Shown here: positions 8,281-15,854 of the stretch, piece after piece
How the letters are laid out: each line of letters opens with the position of its first letter
Position numbering within the stretch: the stretch's first letter is position 1
DNA from: Nonomuraea africana
Lineage (GTDB): Bacteria > Actinomycetota > Actinomycetes > Streptosporangiales > Streptosporangiaceae
DNA length: 64,000 nt
NCBI RefSeq assembly: GCF_014873535.1
Contig: NZ_JADBEF010000001.1
Coordinates: 5,394,001 to 5,458,000, forward strand
Reading direction: 5' to 3'
Translations under genes and position numbers: made by a program
Notes under the pieces: model-generated
Seen by the model: the letters and a program-made list of their open reading frames with translations, nothing else
Database searches by the model: none
What the model was told of the DNA's origin: nothing

Positions 8281-9540
8281 ATGGACCCCGAGCTGATCAA
8301 GGACTGCGTGCACTGCGGGTTCTGCCTGCCCACGTGTCCGACCTACGTCCTGTGGGGCGAGGAGATGGACTCCCCACGCGGCCGCATCCACCTGATGAGC
8401 CAGCACGTCGAGGGCACCCCGATCACCCCCGAGATGGCCGGGCACTTCGACGCGTGCCTCGGCTGCATGGCATGCGTGACCGCCTGCCCCTCGGGCGTGC
8501 AGTACAACCGGTTGATCGAGCAGACCCGCGCCGAGGTGGAGCGGGAGCACGTCCGCGAGCCGAGGGAGCGGGCGGTGCGCGGGCTGGTGTTCGGTCTCTT
8601 CCCCTACCCGCGCAGGCTGCGCGCGCTGCGGCCGACGCTCGGGCTGGCCAGACGGCTGCAGCCGCTGCTCGAACGGGCGGACCCCAGCCTGGGCGCGATG
8701 ATCGCACTCGCCCCTTCCCCGGGGCGGCGGCAGCGGCTGCCCCGCCGGGTACGGGCGGTCGGCACGCGCAGGGCCGTGGTCGGGATGCTCACCGGATGCG
8801 TGCAGAACGAGTTCTTCCCCCAGGTCAACGCTGCGACCGCGCGGGTGCTGGCGATGGAGGGCTGCGAGGTGGTCATCCCGCCGCACCAGGGGTGCTGCGG
8901 GGCGCTGAGCGTCCACTCGGGACGGGACGACCAGGCCAGAAGATTCGCCAAGCGCACGATCAGGACATTTGAGCGGGCGGGCGTCGACACGGTCGTGGTG
9001 AACGCGGCGGGGTGCGGCTCCTCCATGAAGGAGTACGCCGACCTGCTCGCGGACTCCCCCGAGTGGGCGCGGCGGGCACGCGCGATCAGGACCGTGGACC
9101 TGGCCGAGTGGCTGGCCGAGCTGGGTCCGGTGGCCCGGCGGCATCCGCTGCCCTTCACCGTCGCCTATCACGACGCCTGCCACCTGGCCCACGCCCAGGG
9201 GATCAGGAGCCAGCCTCGCGAGCTGCTGCGCGGCATCCCGGGACTGTCGCTGCGGGACATCCCCGAGTCGGACCTGTGCTGCGGGTCGGCGGGCACCTAC
9301 AACATCTTCCAGCCTGCCGCGGCGCGTGAGCTGGGGGATCGTAAGGCGGAGCGGGTGCGTTCGACGGGCGCGGACCTGCTGGTGTCGGCCAACCCTGGCT
9401 GCACGATGCAGATCGCGGCTGCCATGCGGCGGGCGGGCGGGGAGATCAGGGTGGCGCACACGGCCGAGATCCTGGACGCCTCGCTGCGCGGGGTCACCCC
9501 GTCCTTCCTGAACCCTTCCACCGGAAAGCCCCACTCGTGA
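8281..9540 (+). CDS. glcF: Glycolate oxidase iron-sulfur subunit GlcF
   Basis: Electron-transfer subunit of the GlcDEF complex, 419 residues, membrane-associated in known systems. The N-terminus has two 4Fe-4S motifs, CVHCGFCLPTCP (residue 9 onward) and CLGCMACVTACP (about residue 60). Two CCG domains follow, with GCCGAL and DLCCGSAGTYN and the spaced cysteines TGC and AACHLAH-like DACHLAH. It starts 4 bases after glcE. Together with glcD, glcE and aceB it completes a route from glycolate to malate. Confidence 0.93.
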   Translation: MDPELIKDCVHCGFCLPTCPTYVLWGEEMDSPRGRIHLMSQHVEGTPITPEMAGHFDACLGCMACVTACPSGVQYNRLIEQTRAEVEREHVREPRERAVRGLVFGLFPYPRRLRALRPTLGLARRLQPLLERADPSLGAMIALAPSPGRRQRLPRRVRAVGTRRAVVGMLTGCVQNEFFPQVNAATARVLAMEGCEVVIPPHQGCCGALSVHSGRDDQARRFAKRTIRTFERAGVDTVVVNAAGCGSSMKEYADLLADSPEWARRARAIRTVDLAEWLAELGPVARRHPLPFTVAYHDACHLAHAQGIRSQPRELLRGIPGLSLRDIPESDLCCGSAGTYNIFQPAAARELGDRKAERVRSTGADLLVSANPGCTMQIAAAMRRAGGEIRVAHTAEILDASLRGVTPSFLNPSTGKPHS

Positions 9541-9598
9541 ACCCGCCACCATGGGACAGGCCGGGACATCATGTCGGCGTGGGGGCGGGGTGGGTCGG

Positions 9599-10348
9599 GT
9601 GAGCGTGCAGTCGGTCGACAGGGCGCTGGACGTGCTGGAGGCACTCGCCGCGCACGGCGGCGAGGCGGGACTGTCGGAGATCGCGGCCCGAACCCGCCTG
9701 CCGTACGGAACGATCCACCGCCTCCTCCAGACGCTGCTGGCCCGCGGCTACGTGCGCCAGGAGTCGGACCGCCGCTACGCGCTCGGCGGCGCGCTGGTCA
9801 GGCTGGGCGGGGTCGCCGAGCGGATGGTCGGGGTGTGGGCGCAGCCGTACCTCACCAGGATGGTCGAACTCTCGGGCGAGACCGCCAACCTCGCGGTGCT
9901 GGAAGGTGACTTCATCGTCTACGTCGCGCAGGTGCCGTCACCGCGCAGGCTGCGGATGTTCGCCGAGGTGGGCAGGCGGGTGCTGCCCCACAGCACGGCT
10001 GTGGGCAAGGTGCTGCTCGCCGACAGGTCGGACGGCGAGTCGATGGCGCTGTTCGAGCGGACCGGCATGCCCCGCCGTACGGCCAACACGATCACCTCCC
10101 ACGAGGAGATGCGCAAGGAACTCGCCACGGTCAGGTCCAGGGGGTACGCCATGGACCTGGGCGAGGAGGAACTGGGCGTGCACTGCCTGGCCGTCCCCGT
10201 GCGCGATGGGGGCAGGGTGGTGGCCGCCATGTCGGTCTCGGGCCCCGCCGAGCGCATCGACGCGCTGGACAGGGAGGAACTGGCGGAGGGCATGCAGAAG
10301 ATCGCCCTCGACTTCAGCCGAGAACTCGGCCCCGACGAAGGCATATGA
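9599..10348 (+). CDS. IclR-family transcriptional regulator
   Basis: DNA-binding regulator of 249 residues. An N-terminal winged helix-turn-helix (residues about 5-65, with SEIAARTRLPYGTIHRLLQTL) precedes the C-terminal IclR effector domain, which in relatives binds small acids such as glyoxylate or pyruvate. The GTG at 9599 is preferred over an ATG at 9551 because GGGGCGGGGTGGG precedes it and the protein then begins SVQSVDRALDVLEAL, the usual IclR start. It lies 58 bases after glcF on the same strand. The most likely targets are the tandem boxes at 4020-4055. That pairing is inferred from position, not shown. Confidence 0.88.
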   Translation: MSVQSVDRALDVLEALAAHGGEAGLSEIAARTRLPYGTIHRLLQTLLARGYVRQESDRRYALGGALVRLGGVAERMVGVWAQPYLTRMVELSGETANLAVLEGDFIVYVAQVPSPRRLRMFAEVGRRVLPHSTAVGKVLLADRSDGESMALFERTGMPRRTANTITSHEEMRKELATVRSRGYAMDLGEEELGVHCLAVPVRDGGRVVAAMSVSGPAERIDALDREELAEGMQKIALDFSRELGPDEGI

Positions 10349-10411
10349 CCCCGCCCCGTCGCGCTTGACGGCGCCGCCGAACACCAGATCCAGGACCGGT
10401 GGGTCGCCGTC

Positions 10412-10440
10412 GAATCCCTCACCCGCGAGGCGCGGGATTC
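10412..10440. terminator. Nested hairpins between convergent iclR and SPFH genes
   Basis: CCCGCG-AGG-CGCGGG (10422-10436) is a perfect 6-bp stem. It is nested in an alternative outer pairing GAATCCC/GGGATTC (10412-10418 with 10434-10440). It sits in the 198-base gap between the ends of two convergent genes and could stop both. There is no clear U-tract. Confidence 0.4.
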
Positions 10441-10546
10441 AGAGACCACCATCCCAACGGCGACCCCCGTCCAACGCGAGGCTCGGACACTGGACCTCCA
10501 CCCAACGCGAGACGAGTCGACGTGAAGTGTGGGTCCTTTCGAGGGG

Positions 10547-11440
10547 TCAGCGTCTTGGGGTGATGTTGATGGCGCCGTCCTGCGGGACGGGGACCACGTC
10601 GACCTTGCCGTCCTGGATCGCCTTCCAGAGGATCGCGCCGTTCGGGCCGAGCACGCGCACCAGGTCCTGGATCGATTCCAGTTCGGTCTTCACCTTGGCG
10701 TTGATCTGCTGCTGGGCCAGGTTCTGCTGCTTGGCGGCCTGCTCGGCGGCCAGTGCGTTGATGAGGCTCTCGGGCGGCTGCGGCTTCTGGATGGTCAGCA
10801 CCACGTCACCGCAGTCGCCGACCCCGGCGTAGTTGGGCTGGCAGAAGTAGTCCGCGCCGGCCGTCTCCTTGATGAACTGTCTGGCCAATTGTCCTACACG
10901 CTGCTCCCACTGTTGTTTGATCGTGGGATCGTTGAACAACTTCTTCCACTCGAACTCCTGGGAAGCGGCGTCCATCGCCCGGTCGAGCGGCTGCTTGAAG
11001 TAGAAGTTGAGCATCTTGGTCCAGCCGCGCGAGTCCCCGTCCTCGAAATACGCGCCGAACTTGCGGCCGATCTTCTCGTGGAACTGCTGCAGCACCTTGC
11101 AGTCGGTGTTGAGCGTGAAGGTCGCCGAACCTGCCACCTTCATTTCGACGTTGTCCTTCGAAACGATGCTGATTCCGCCCGACTCGGCGCTGTCGCCGCC
11201 GGAGAAGTCGAAGGTCCGCTGGCCGAACGGGTAGTGGTAGTCGGTGTCACCGGGCCCGAGCCAGGTGGCGCCGCTGGAGGGGTTGATGCAGCGCTCGAAC
11301 TTGATGGCTTCGAAGGTGCCGCCCGCGTAGTGGAGCACCACCTCGTCCGGCTCGGTGCTGACCCGCGAGAAACTGGTGAGGACGGTGATCAGGCCGATGA
11401 GAACGGCCACCGCCGCCGCGATTAAGAGTCCTCTTTGCAC
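10547..11440 (-). CDS. SPFH-domain (band 7/stomatin-like) membrane protein
   Basis: Protein of 297 residues with one N-terminal transmembrane segment (about residues 4-26) followed by an SPFH/band-7 domain. A C-terminal region of about residues 225-260 is rich in Ala, Gln and Lys (AAEQAAKQQNLAQQQ) and is likely a coiled coil. Proteins of this class assemble into membrane-associated rings or scaffolds; no specific function can be assigned. The start is a GTG with TATTAT 8 bases before it and no Shine-Dalgarno sequence, so the mRNA may be leaderless. It is convergent with iclR and divergent from the DUF2277 gene. Confidence 0.75.
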   Translation of the reverse strand: MQRGLLIAAAVAVLIGLITVLTSFSRVSTEPDEVVLHYAGGTFEAIKFERCINPSSGATWLGPGDTDYHYPFGQRTFDFSGGDSAESGGISIVSKDNVEMKVAGSATFTLNTDCKVLQQFHEKIGRKFGAYFEDGDSRGWTKMLNFYFKQPLDRAMDAASQEFEWKKLFNDPTIKQQWEQRVGQLARQFIKETAGADYFCQPNYAGVGDCGDVVLTIQKPQPPESLINALAAEQAAKQQNLAQQQINAKVKTELESIQDLVRVLGPNGAILWKAIQDGKVDVVPVPQDGAINITPRR

Positions 11441-11682
11441 GCGCCGAGATAATAGTCTGTCGCGCCACCGGCAGCTCTTGATTCCAACGGCGCCGACAGC
11501 TCGGTGGTGACCGACGTCAGCGCCCCAGGTCGGTGGTGGGCGAGGCTGCCCTCAGAGCGGGCTGGCAGGGCGGTGGTGACCAGCCAGTGTCTCGCGGGCG
11601 TCTCCCTGGTGGCCCGGGAAAGCGTTGGTCGGCTGTGTGCTCGGGTACTGCTGACGAGGCGCATCCGGGTAGCGTGCGAGAC

Positions 11683-11895
11683 ATGTGTAGAAGCATCAAG
11701 ACGCTGCGGCCGCCGTACACCGAGGACGTCACCGAGGAGGACGTGCGCGCCGCCGCCCTGCAGTACGTCAGGAAGATCTCCGGTTTTCGCGCACCCGCCG
11801 CGCACAACGCCGAGGCGTTCGACAAGGCCGTGGAAGCGATCACGATGGCGTCGGAGGAGTTGCTCGCCTCGCTGCACGTCCGCGGCGCCCATTGA
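11683..11895 (+). CDS. DUF2277 family protein
   Basis: Small protein of 70 residues beginning MCRSIKTLRPPYTEDVTEED and containing ALQYVRKISGFRAP, the invariant pattern of DUF2277, which is widespread in actinobacteria. Function unknown. The Cys at position 2 and the Arg/Lys-rich start are conserved in the family. The ATG at 11683 gives exactly the family length. Its stop is 32 bases before the metzincin-like gene on the same strand, so the two may share a transcript. Confidence 0.88.
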   Translation: MCRSIKTLRPPYTEDVTEEDVRAAALQYVRKISGFRAPAAHNAEAFDKAVEAITMASEELLASLHVRGAH

Positions 11896-11926
11896 CAGCC
11901 CCCATGTGCGGGGGAATGGTCCTGAT

Positions 11927-13831
11927 ATGCCCCCCATCAGCGGCCTGTACCGCGGCCAGGACGGTGAATCCCAGCTCGACCTGAGAGTCGACGTCGACGG
12001 AGTGAGGCCCACCGGACGGCTCAGCGGCGACCTGTTCACCACGACGGGCTCGACCACCGCCTATCACGGCTCCTTCGTCGTGCACTCCACGACCAGGCAG
12101 GGCGACAGGGTCGAGGGTCAGGGTGCCTTCACCTTCGCCGCGCCCGACCGGCACGTGACCGTCACGATCACCGAGGACAGCGCCACGGCCACGGTCGCGG
12201 GGCGCACCTACGGGCTGCACCGCGCCTCGCCGTACTTCAGGAGTGTGCTGCTGGAGCAGGACTCGGTGGCCGGAGCGGTGCCGTTCGTGTCCTACGACAC
12301 CGGCTCGCTGCCCGGCCCCTCCGGCAGGCGGACGCTGACCGTGGCCGAGGCGTACGCCGAGGCGGGGGTGGAGCTGCGGATCGCCGAGCCCGGCGTGATC
12401 CCGGTGGACGGTGCGGGCGACGACCTCGCCTGGGACGACTCCGAGCTGCACAACGCGATGACCCAGCAGTTCGCCTCGTTCGGCGACCAGGCGGCGTGGC
12501 GGCTCTGGCTGCTGGTGGCCAGCAAGCACGTGGGCGGCTTCCGGGGCATCATGTTCGACTACAACGACGCCTGCCAGCGCCAGGGCGCCGCTGTCTTCCA
12601 CGACGCGATCAAGGGTGAGTCGCCCGAGGCCCAGCGCGCCCAGCTGCGCACGTACGTCCACGAGCTCGGGCACGCCTTCAACCTGCTGCACTCCTGGCAG
12701 AAGAACCTGGCGCGGCCGCCGCAACCCCTCGGCCCGCACGGTGGCTTCGGCGACCTGTCGTGGATGAACTACGTGCAGAACTACCAGCCCGGCGGGGAGC
12801 GCGCCTACTGGCAGGCCTTCCCCTTCCAGTTCACCGACCCCGAGCTGGTCCACCTGCGCCACGGCTTCTTCCGCGACGTCGTCATGGGCGCCAACGCCTT
12901 CGGCACGGGCGCCGCCGAGATCGACCCCTTCGAGCAGCCGGTCTCCGACCAGTCCGGACTGCTGCTCGAGGTGCGGGCCAAGGACTCCTTCGAGTACGGC
13001 GAGCCCGTCGTGGTCGAGCTGAAGCTCTCGTACACGGGCGAGGCCAGGACCACGCACGGCCACCTGCACCCCGACACCGAGTTCACCCAGATCTCGATCA
13101 CCCAGCCGTCGGGCAGGACCGTACTGTACCGGCCGATGATGCGGCACTGCGTGGACGACTCCCCCGAGATCAGGCTCGACTCCGGCAACCCAGCGATGTA
13201 CCGCAGCGCGTACATCGGGCACGGGCGCGACGGGCACTACTTCCAGCAGCCCGGCGACTACCAGGTGCGCGGGCAGTACATCGCCGCCGACGGCTCGCGC
13301 ATCGTCTCCATGCCGTGCCTGGTGCGGGTCCGCCACCCGATCACCACGACGGACGCTCGGGTCGGCGAGCTGATGCTGGGCGAGGAGCAGGGCAAGCTGT
13401 TCTCGCTGCTCGGCTCCGACTCGCCGACGCTGCGCTCGGGCAACGAGGCGCTGGGGGAGGTCATCGACCGGTACGGCGACCACCCGCTGGCCGTCTACGC
13501 GCGGCTGGTGAAGGGGCTGAACGCCGGGCGCGAGTTCAAGGACCTGGGTGCGGACAAGAAGCTCCACGTGCGCCCGGCCGACACGGGCGAGAGCATCGAG
13601 CAACTCGGCGCGGTGGCCAGGGCGGCGACGATCGACAACATCACGCTGAACATGGTCATGCGCAGGCTGGCCGGTGCGGTGGCGCGCAGGGGCGATCTCG
13701 AGCTGGCGCACGGGGTGATGGACGACATGGTAGCGACGTTCGCGGCGAAGGGGATCAACCCCATCGTGCTGGGGCGGATCAGGCAGCAGGCGGAGCTGAC
13801 GAAGCGGGCGCTCACCGCCGAGACGTCATGA
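11927..13831 (+). CDS. Metzincin-like zinc metalloprotease, putative
   Basis: Protein of 634 residues that I do not recognise as a named enzyme. Residues 245-255 read HELGHAFNLLH, the HExxHxxxxxH zinc motif of metzincins, with Asn where Gly is usual. About 25 residues later comes SWMNYVQNY, a plausible Met-turn (Met280). The N-terminal 200 residues look beta-rich (SGLYRGQDGES onward). After the catalytic region there is a further beta-rich part and a helical C-terminus. There is no signal peptide or membrane segment, so a cytosolic location or non-classical export is implied. The start ATG at 11927 has only a weak ribosome binding site. Protease activity is inferred from motifs only. Confidence 0.6.
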   Translation: MPPISGLYRGQDGESQLDLRVDVDGVRPTGRLSGDLFTTTGSTTAYHGSFVVHSTTRQGDRVEGQGAFTFAAPDRHVTVTITEDSATATVAGRTYGLHRASPYFRSVLLEQDSVAGAVPFVSYDTGSLPGPSGRRTLTVAEAYAEAGVELRIAEPGVIPVDGAGDDLAWDDSELHNAMTQQFASFGDQAAWRLWLLVASKHVGGFRGIMFDYNDACQRQGAAVFHDAIKGESPEAQRAQLRTYVHELGHAFNLLHSWQKNLARPPQPLGPHGGFGDLSWMNYVQNYQPGGERAYWQAFPFQFTDPELVHLRHGFFRDVVMGANAFGTGAAEIDPFEQPVSDQSGLLLEVRAKDSFEYGEPVVVELKLSYTGEARTTHGHLHPDTEFTQISITQPSGRTVLYRPMMRHCVDDSPEIRLDSGNPAMYRSAYIGHGRDGHYFQQPGDYQVRGQYIAADGSRIVSMPCLVRVRHPITTTDARVGELMLGEEQGKLFSLLGSDSPTLRSGNEALGEVIDRYGDHPLAVYARLVKGLNAGREFKDLGADKKLHVRPADTGESIEQLGAVARAATIDNITLNMVMRRLAGAVARRGDLELAHGVMDDMVATFAAKGINPIVLGRIRQQAELTKRALTAETS

Positions 13832-13891
13832 GGGGGCGATCCTCGGCGTCACAGCGGATCTCGACCTCGACCTCGGTTCTCGACGACTGAC

Positions 13892-14557
13892 TCAGCAGGA
13901 GGACAGGATCCCGTCCATCGCGGCCTTCTCCGCCGCCGTGACCCACAGCGCGTACTTCGTCTTCACCTGGACCTGCCTGGCGATGTAGGCGCACCGGTAC
14001 GCCTTGCGCGGCGGCAGCCAGGTCGCCGCGTCGGCGTCGCTCTTCTGGTTGTTGAGCGGCCCGTCCACCGCCAGCAGGTTCAGCGGGTCGTTGGCGAACT
14101 GCTTGCGCTTGTCCTTGCTCCACTGCTGCGCGCCCTTCTGCCAGGCGTCGGACAGCGGGATCAGGTGGTCGATCTGCACGGCCATGCTGGTGTCCTGGCC
14201 GCGCTTGAAGTGGATGGTCTTCCCCGAGTACGGGTCGTCGAGGATCCCGGTCAGCACGATGCAGTCGTGCGTCCCCTTCTTGAACGTCTCCTCGCGCAGG
14301 TCCCGCTTGAGAATGTCGTTGCGCGTGTCGCACCCGTTGCGGTCGACGTCGGCCCAGGCGGGGCCGAACTCCTCGCGCTCGAAGCCGGTCTTCGGGGCAC
14401 GCCCCTTGACGGCCAGCTCCTTGAGGTCTTCGCGTGCCTTGGCGATGTCGGCTGAGGGTGGCTTGCCGGCATCGGACTCGAGGTCGGCGGCCTGCGTGGG
14501 CCCGCATCCGGCGATCAGCACCAAAGAGGCCAGACCCACCAAGAGTTTCCTATTCAC
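13892..14557 (-). CDS. HNH endonuclease family lipoprotein (DUF1524-like)
   Basis: Protein of 221 residues with a lipoprotein signal: basic MNRK start, hydrophobic core and lipobox LIAGC (Cys18). The mature part contains the HNH-type motif QIDHLIPLSDAW near residue 135, with NDPLNLLAVDGPLNNQKSD about 30 residues later and a cysteine-bearing C-terminus (KAYRCAY, ILSSC). Secreted actinobacterial nucleases of this family probably degrade DNA outside the cell. The GTG start lacks a Shine-Dalgarno but has TAGACT 6 bases before it, so a leaderless mRNA is possible. It is convergent with the metzincin-like gene. Confidence 0.85.
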   Translation of the reverse strand: MNRKLLVGLASLVLIAGCGPTQAADLESDAGKPPSADIAKAREDLKELAVKGRAPKTGFEREEFGPAWADVDRNGCDTRNDILKRDLREETFKKGTHDCIVLTGILDDPYSGKTIHFKRGQDTSMAVQIDHLIPLSDAWQKGAQQWSKDKRKQFANDPLNLLAVDGPLNNQKSDADAATWLPPRKAYRCAYIARQVQVKTKYALWVTAAEKAAMDGILSSC

Positions 14558-14748
14558 GATTAAAGTCTAGGCAATAACACCAAGCCTTCCCTCAATCGGA
14601 TGAAAAGCACAGGCCAAGCAGGGGTTTACGGGGCGATGTAACGGCGGGCACCGGCACGCACGAGGAGCGTCGACCGGGCAGACGTCAGCCGGTGACCACG
14701 GCGGAGCTTGACGGGGCTTGCCGTATGGGACAAAGGACGGCGACGGCC

Positions 14749-14809
14749 CGCACCCCGAGAAGACGCACCCTAGAAGCCGCACCCCGAGAACCTACGCCCT
14801 GAGAAGCCG
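14749..14809. repeat. Degenerate tandem repeat, about 15-bp unit, four copies
   Basis: Four consecutive variants of CGCACCCCGAGAAGC: starts at 14749, 14764, 14778 and 14794, with unit lengths of 14-16 bases. Not associated with a gene; function unknown. Confidence 0.6.
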
Positions 14810-14867
14810 GGAAGCTGCGGCGAGAAGACGGCGGGCGTCTTGAGACGGGCCCTGGATGCGGCGGAGG

Positions 14868-15030
14868 TCAGGTGATGAGGCTGCCGTCGGAAGGCAGACG
14901 GCAGACGCCGGGAGACGGATCCCAAAGCAGCGGGGCCAGATGGTGAGGAGGCCGCCGTTGCAGGGAGATGGCGAGCACTCGGAGAGACGAGCCCCGACGC
15001 GGGTGAGGTGGTGAGAAGGCCGCCGTCGAC
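14868..15030. repeat. Decayed copies of the 3' end of the SDR gene
   Basis: The last 25 bases of the SDR gene (15098-15122, encoding VDGGLLTT) recur perfectly at 15006-15030. Degenerate versions lie at about 14938-14962 and 14868-14890. The order and orientation match the gene end, so the region looks like repeated local duplication followed by decay. Confidence 0.7.
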
Positions 15031-15095
15031 GAGAAACCGGCGGGTGGGCGCTCGGGGGCGAGGAGGTTGTCGTCGGCGGGGAGATGGATGCCGGT

Positions 15096-15854
15096 TCAGG
15101 TGGTGAGAAGGCCGCCGTCGACGGGGAGGGTGATGCCGGTGATGTAGGAGGACGCGTCGCTGGCCAGGAAGATCGCGGCGGCCACCAGCTCCGCCGGGTC
15201 GCCCGCGCGGCGCATCGGCACCCGCGCCTCGAGCATCGCCTCCAGGTAGCCCGCCTGGTAGCTCTCGGTCATCTCCGAGTGGAAGAAGCCCGGCTCCAGG
15301 CAGTTGACCCTGATGCCCTTGCGTCCCGTCCACTGCTGGGCGAGATCCCGGGTCAGCCCGATCACGCCCGCCTTCGAGGCGCTGTAGGCGGCCTGGGGCA
15401 GCCCCGCCGTCGTCTCGCCGAGCACGCTGCCCACGTTGATGATCGACGACCCTGGCCGCATGACCCGCCCGCAGGCCTGAGCCATCCAGTAGGTGCCGTG
15501 CAGGTTGATGTCGACGACCTGCCTGAACTCCTCGGGCGTCTCCCGGGTGGCGGGCACCGCGGTGCCCACCCCCGCGTTGTTGACCAGCACGTCGACCGCG
15601 CCGAAGGCGGACACCGCCGCCGCCACCAGCGCGTCGCAGTCGGCGACGACGCTCACGTCGGTGGGCACGGCCACGCAGCGCCGCCCCGTCGCCTCCACCA
15701 GCTGCCGCGTCGACTCGAGCCGGTCCTTGCGACGGGCGCCGATCACGATGTCGGCGCCCGCCTTGGCCAGCCCCCGCGCGAAGGCCACCCCGAGCCCTGA
15801 CGAGGCTCCGGTGACGATGGCGACCTTTCCCTGAAGGCTGAACCGTTCGAGCAT
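15096..15854 (-). CDS. SDR-family NAD(P)-dependent oxidoreductase
   Basis: Classical short-chain dehydrogenase of 252 residues. The Rossmann motif TGASSGLG is at about residue 15, NNAG at about residue 93, and the active-site YSASK has Tyr at about residue 160. The C-terminus PVDGGLLTT is typical of the 3-oxoacyl-ACP reductase-like/gluconate 5-dehydrogenase group. The substrate cannot be inferred. The start codon abuts the stop of the upstream TPR-like gene with no gap, so the two are translated from one mRNA. The 3' end is the source of nearby duplicated fragments. Confidence 0.9.
   Translation of the reverse strand: MLERFSLQGKVAIVTGASSGLGVAFARGLAKAGADIVIGARRKDRLESTRQLVEATGRRCVAVPTDVSVVADCDALVAAAVSAFGAVDVLVNNAGVGTAVPATRETPEEFRQVVDINLHGTYWMAQACGRVMRPGSSIINVGSVLGETTAGLPQAAYSASKAGVIGLTRDLAQQWTGRKGIRVNCLEPGFFHSEMTESYQAGYLEAMLEARVPMRRAGDPAELVAAAIFLASDASSYITGITLPVDGGLLTT

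Larger units (their letters stand above)
14558..15095. other. Repeat-rich intergenic region
   Basis: About 540 bases without a supported gene. It holds the promoter of the HNH lipoprotein gene at the left, a short tandem repeat (14749-14809) and decayed copies of the 3' end of the adjacent SDR gene (14868-15030). Reading frames across it are by-products of these repeats. Confidence 0.6.

Noticed and set aside
14770..15333. A 187-codon minus-strand frame containing VDGGLLTTS
   Set aside because: It overlaps the true SDR gene in another frame. The SDR-like tail is explained by the duplicated gene-end copy at 15006-15030.
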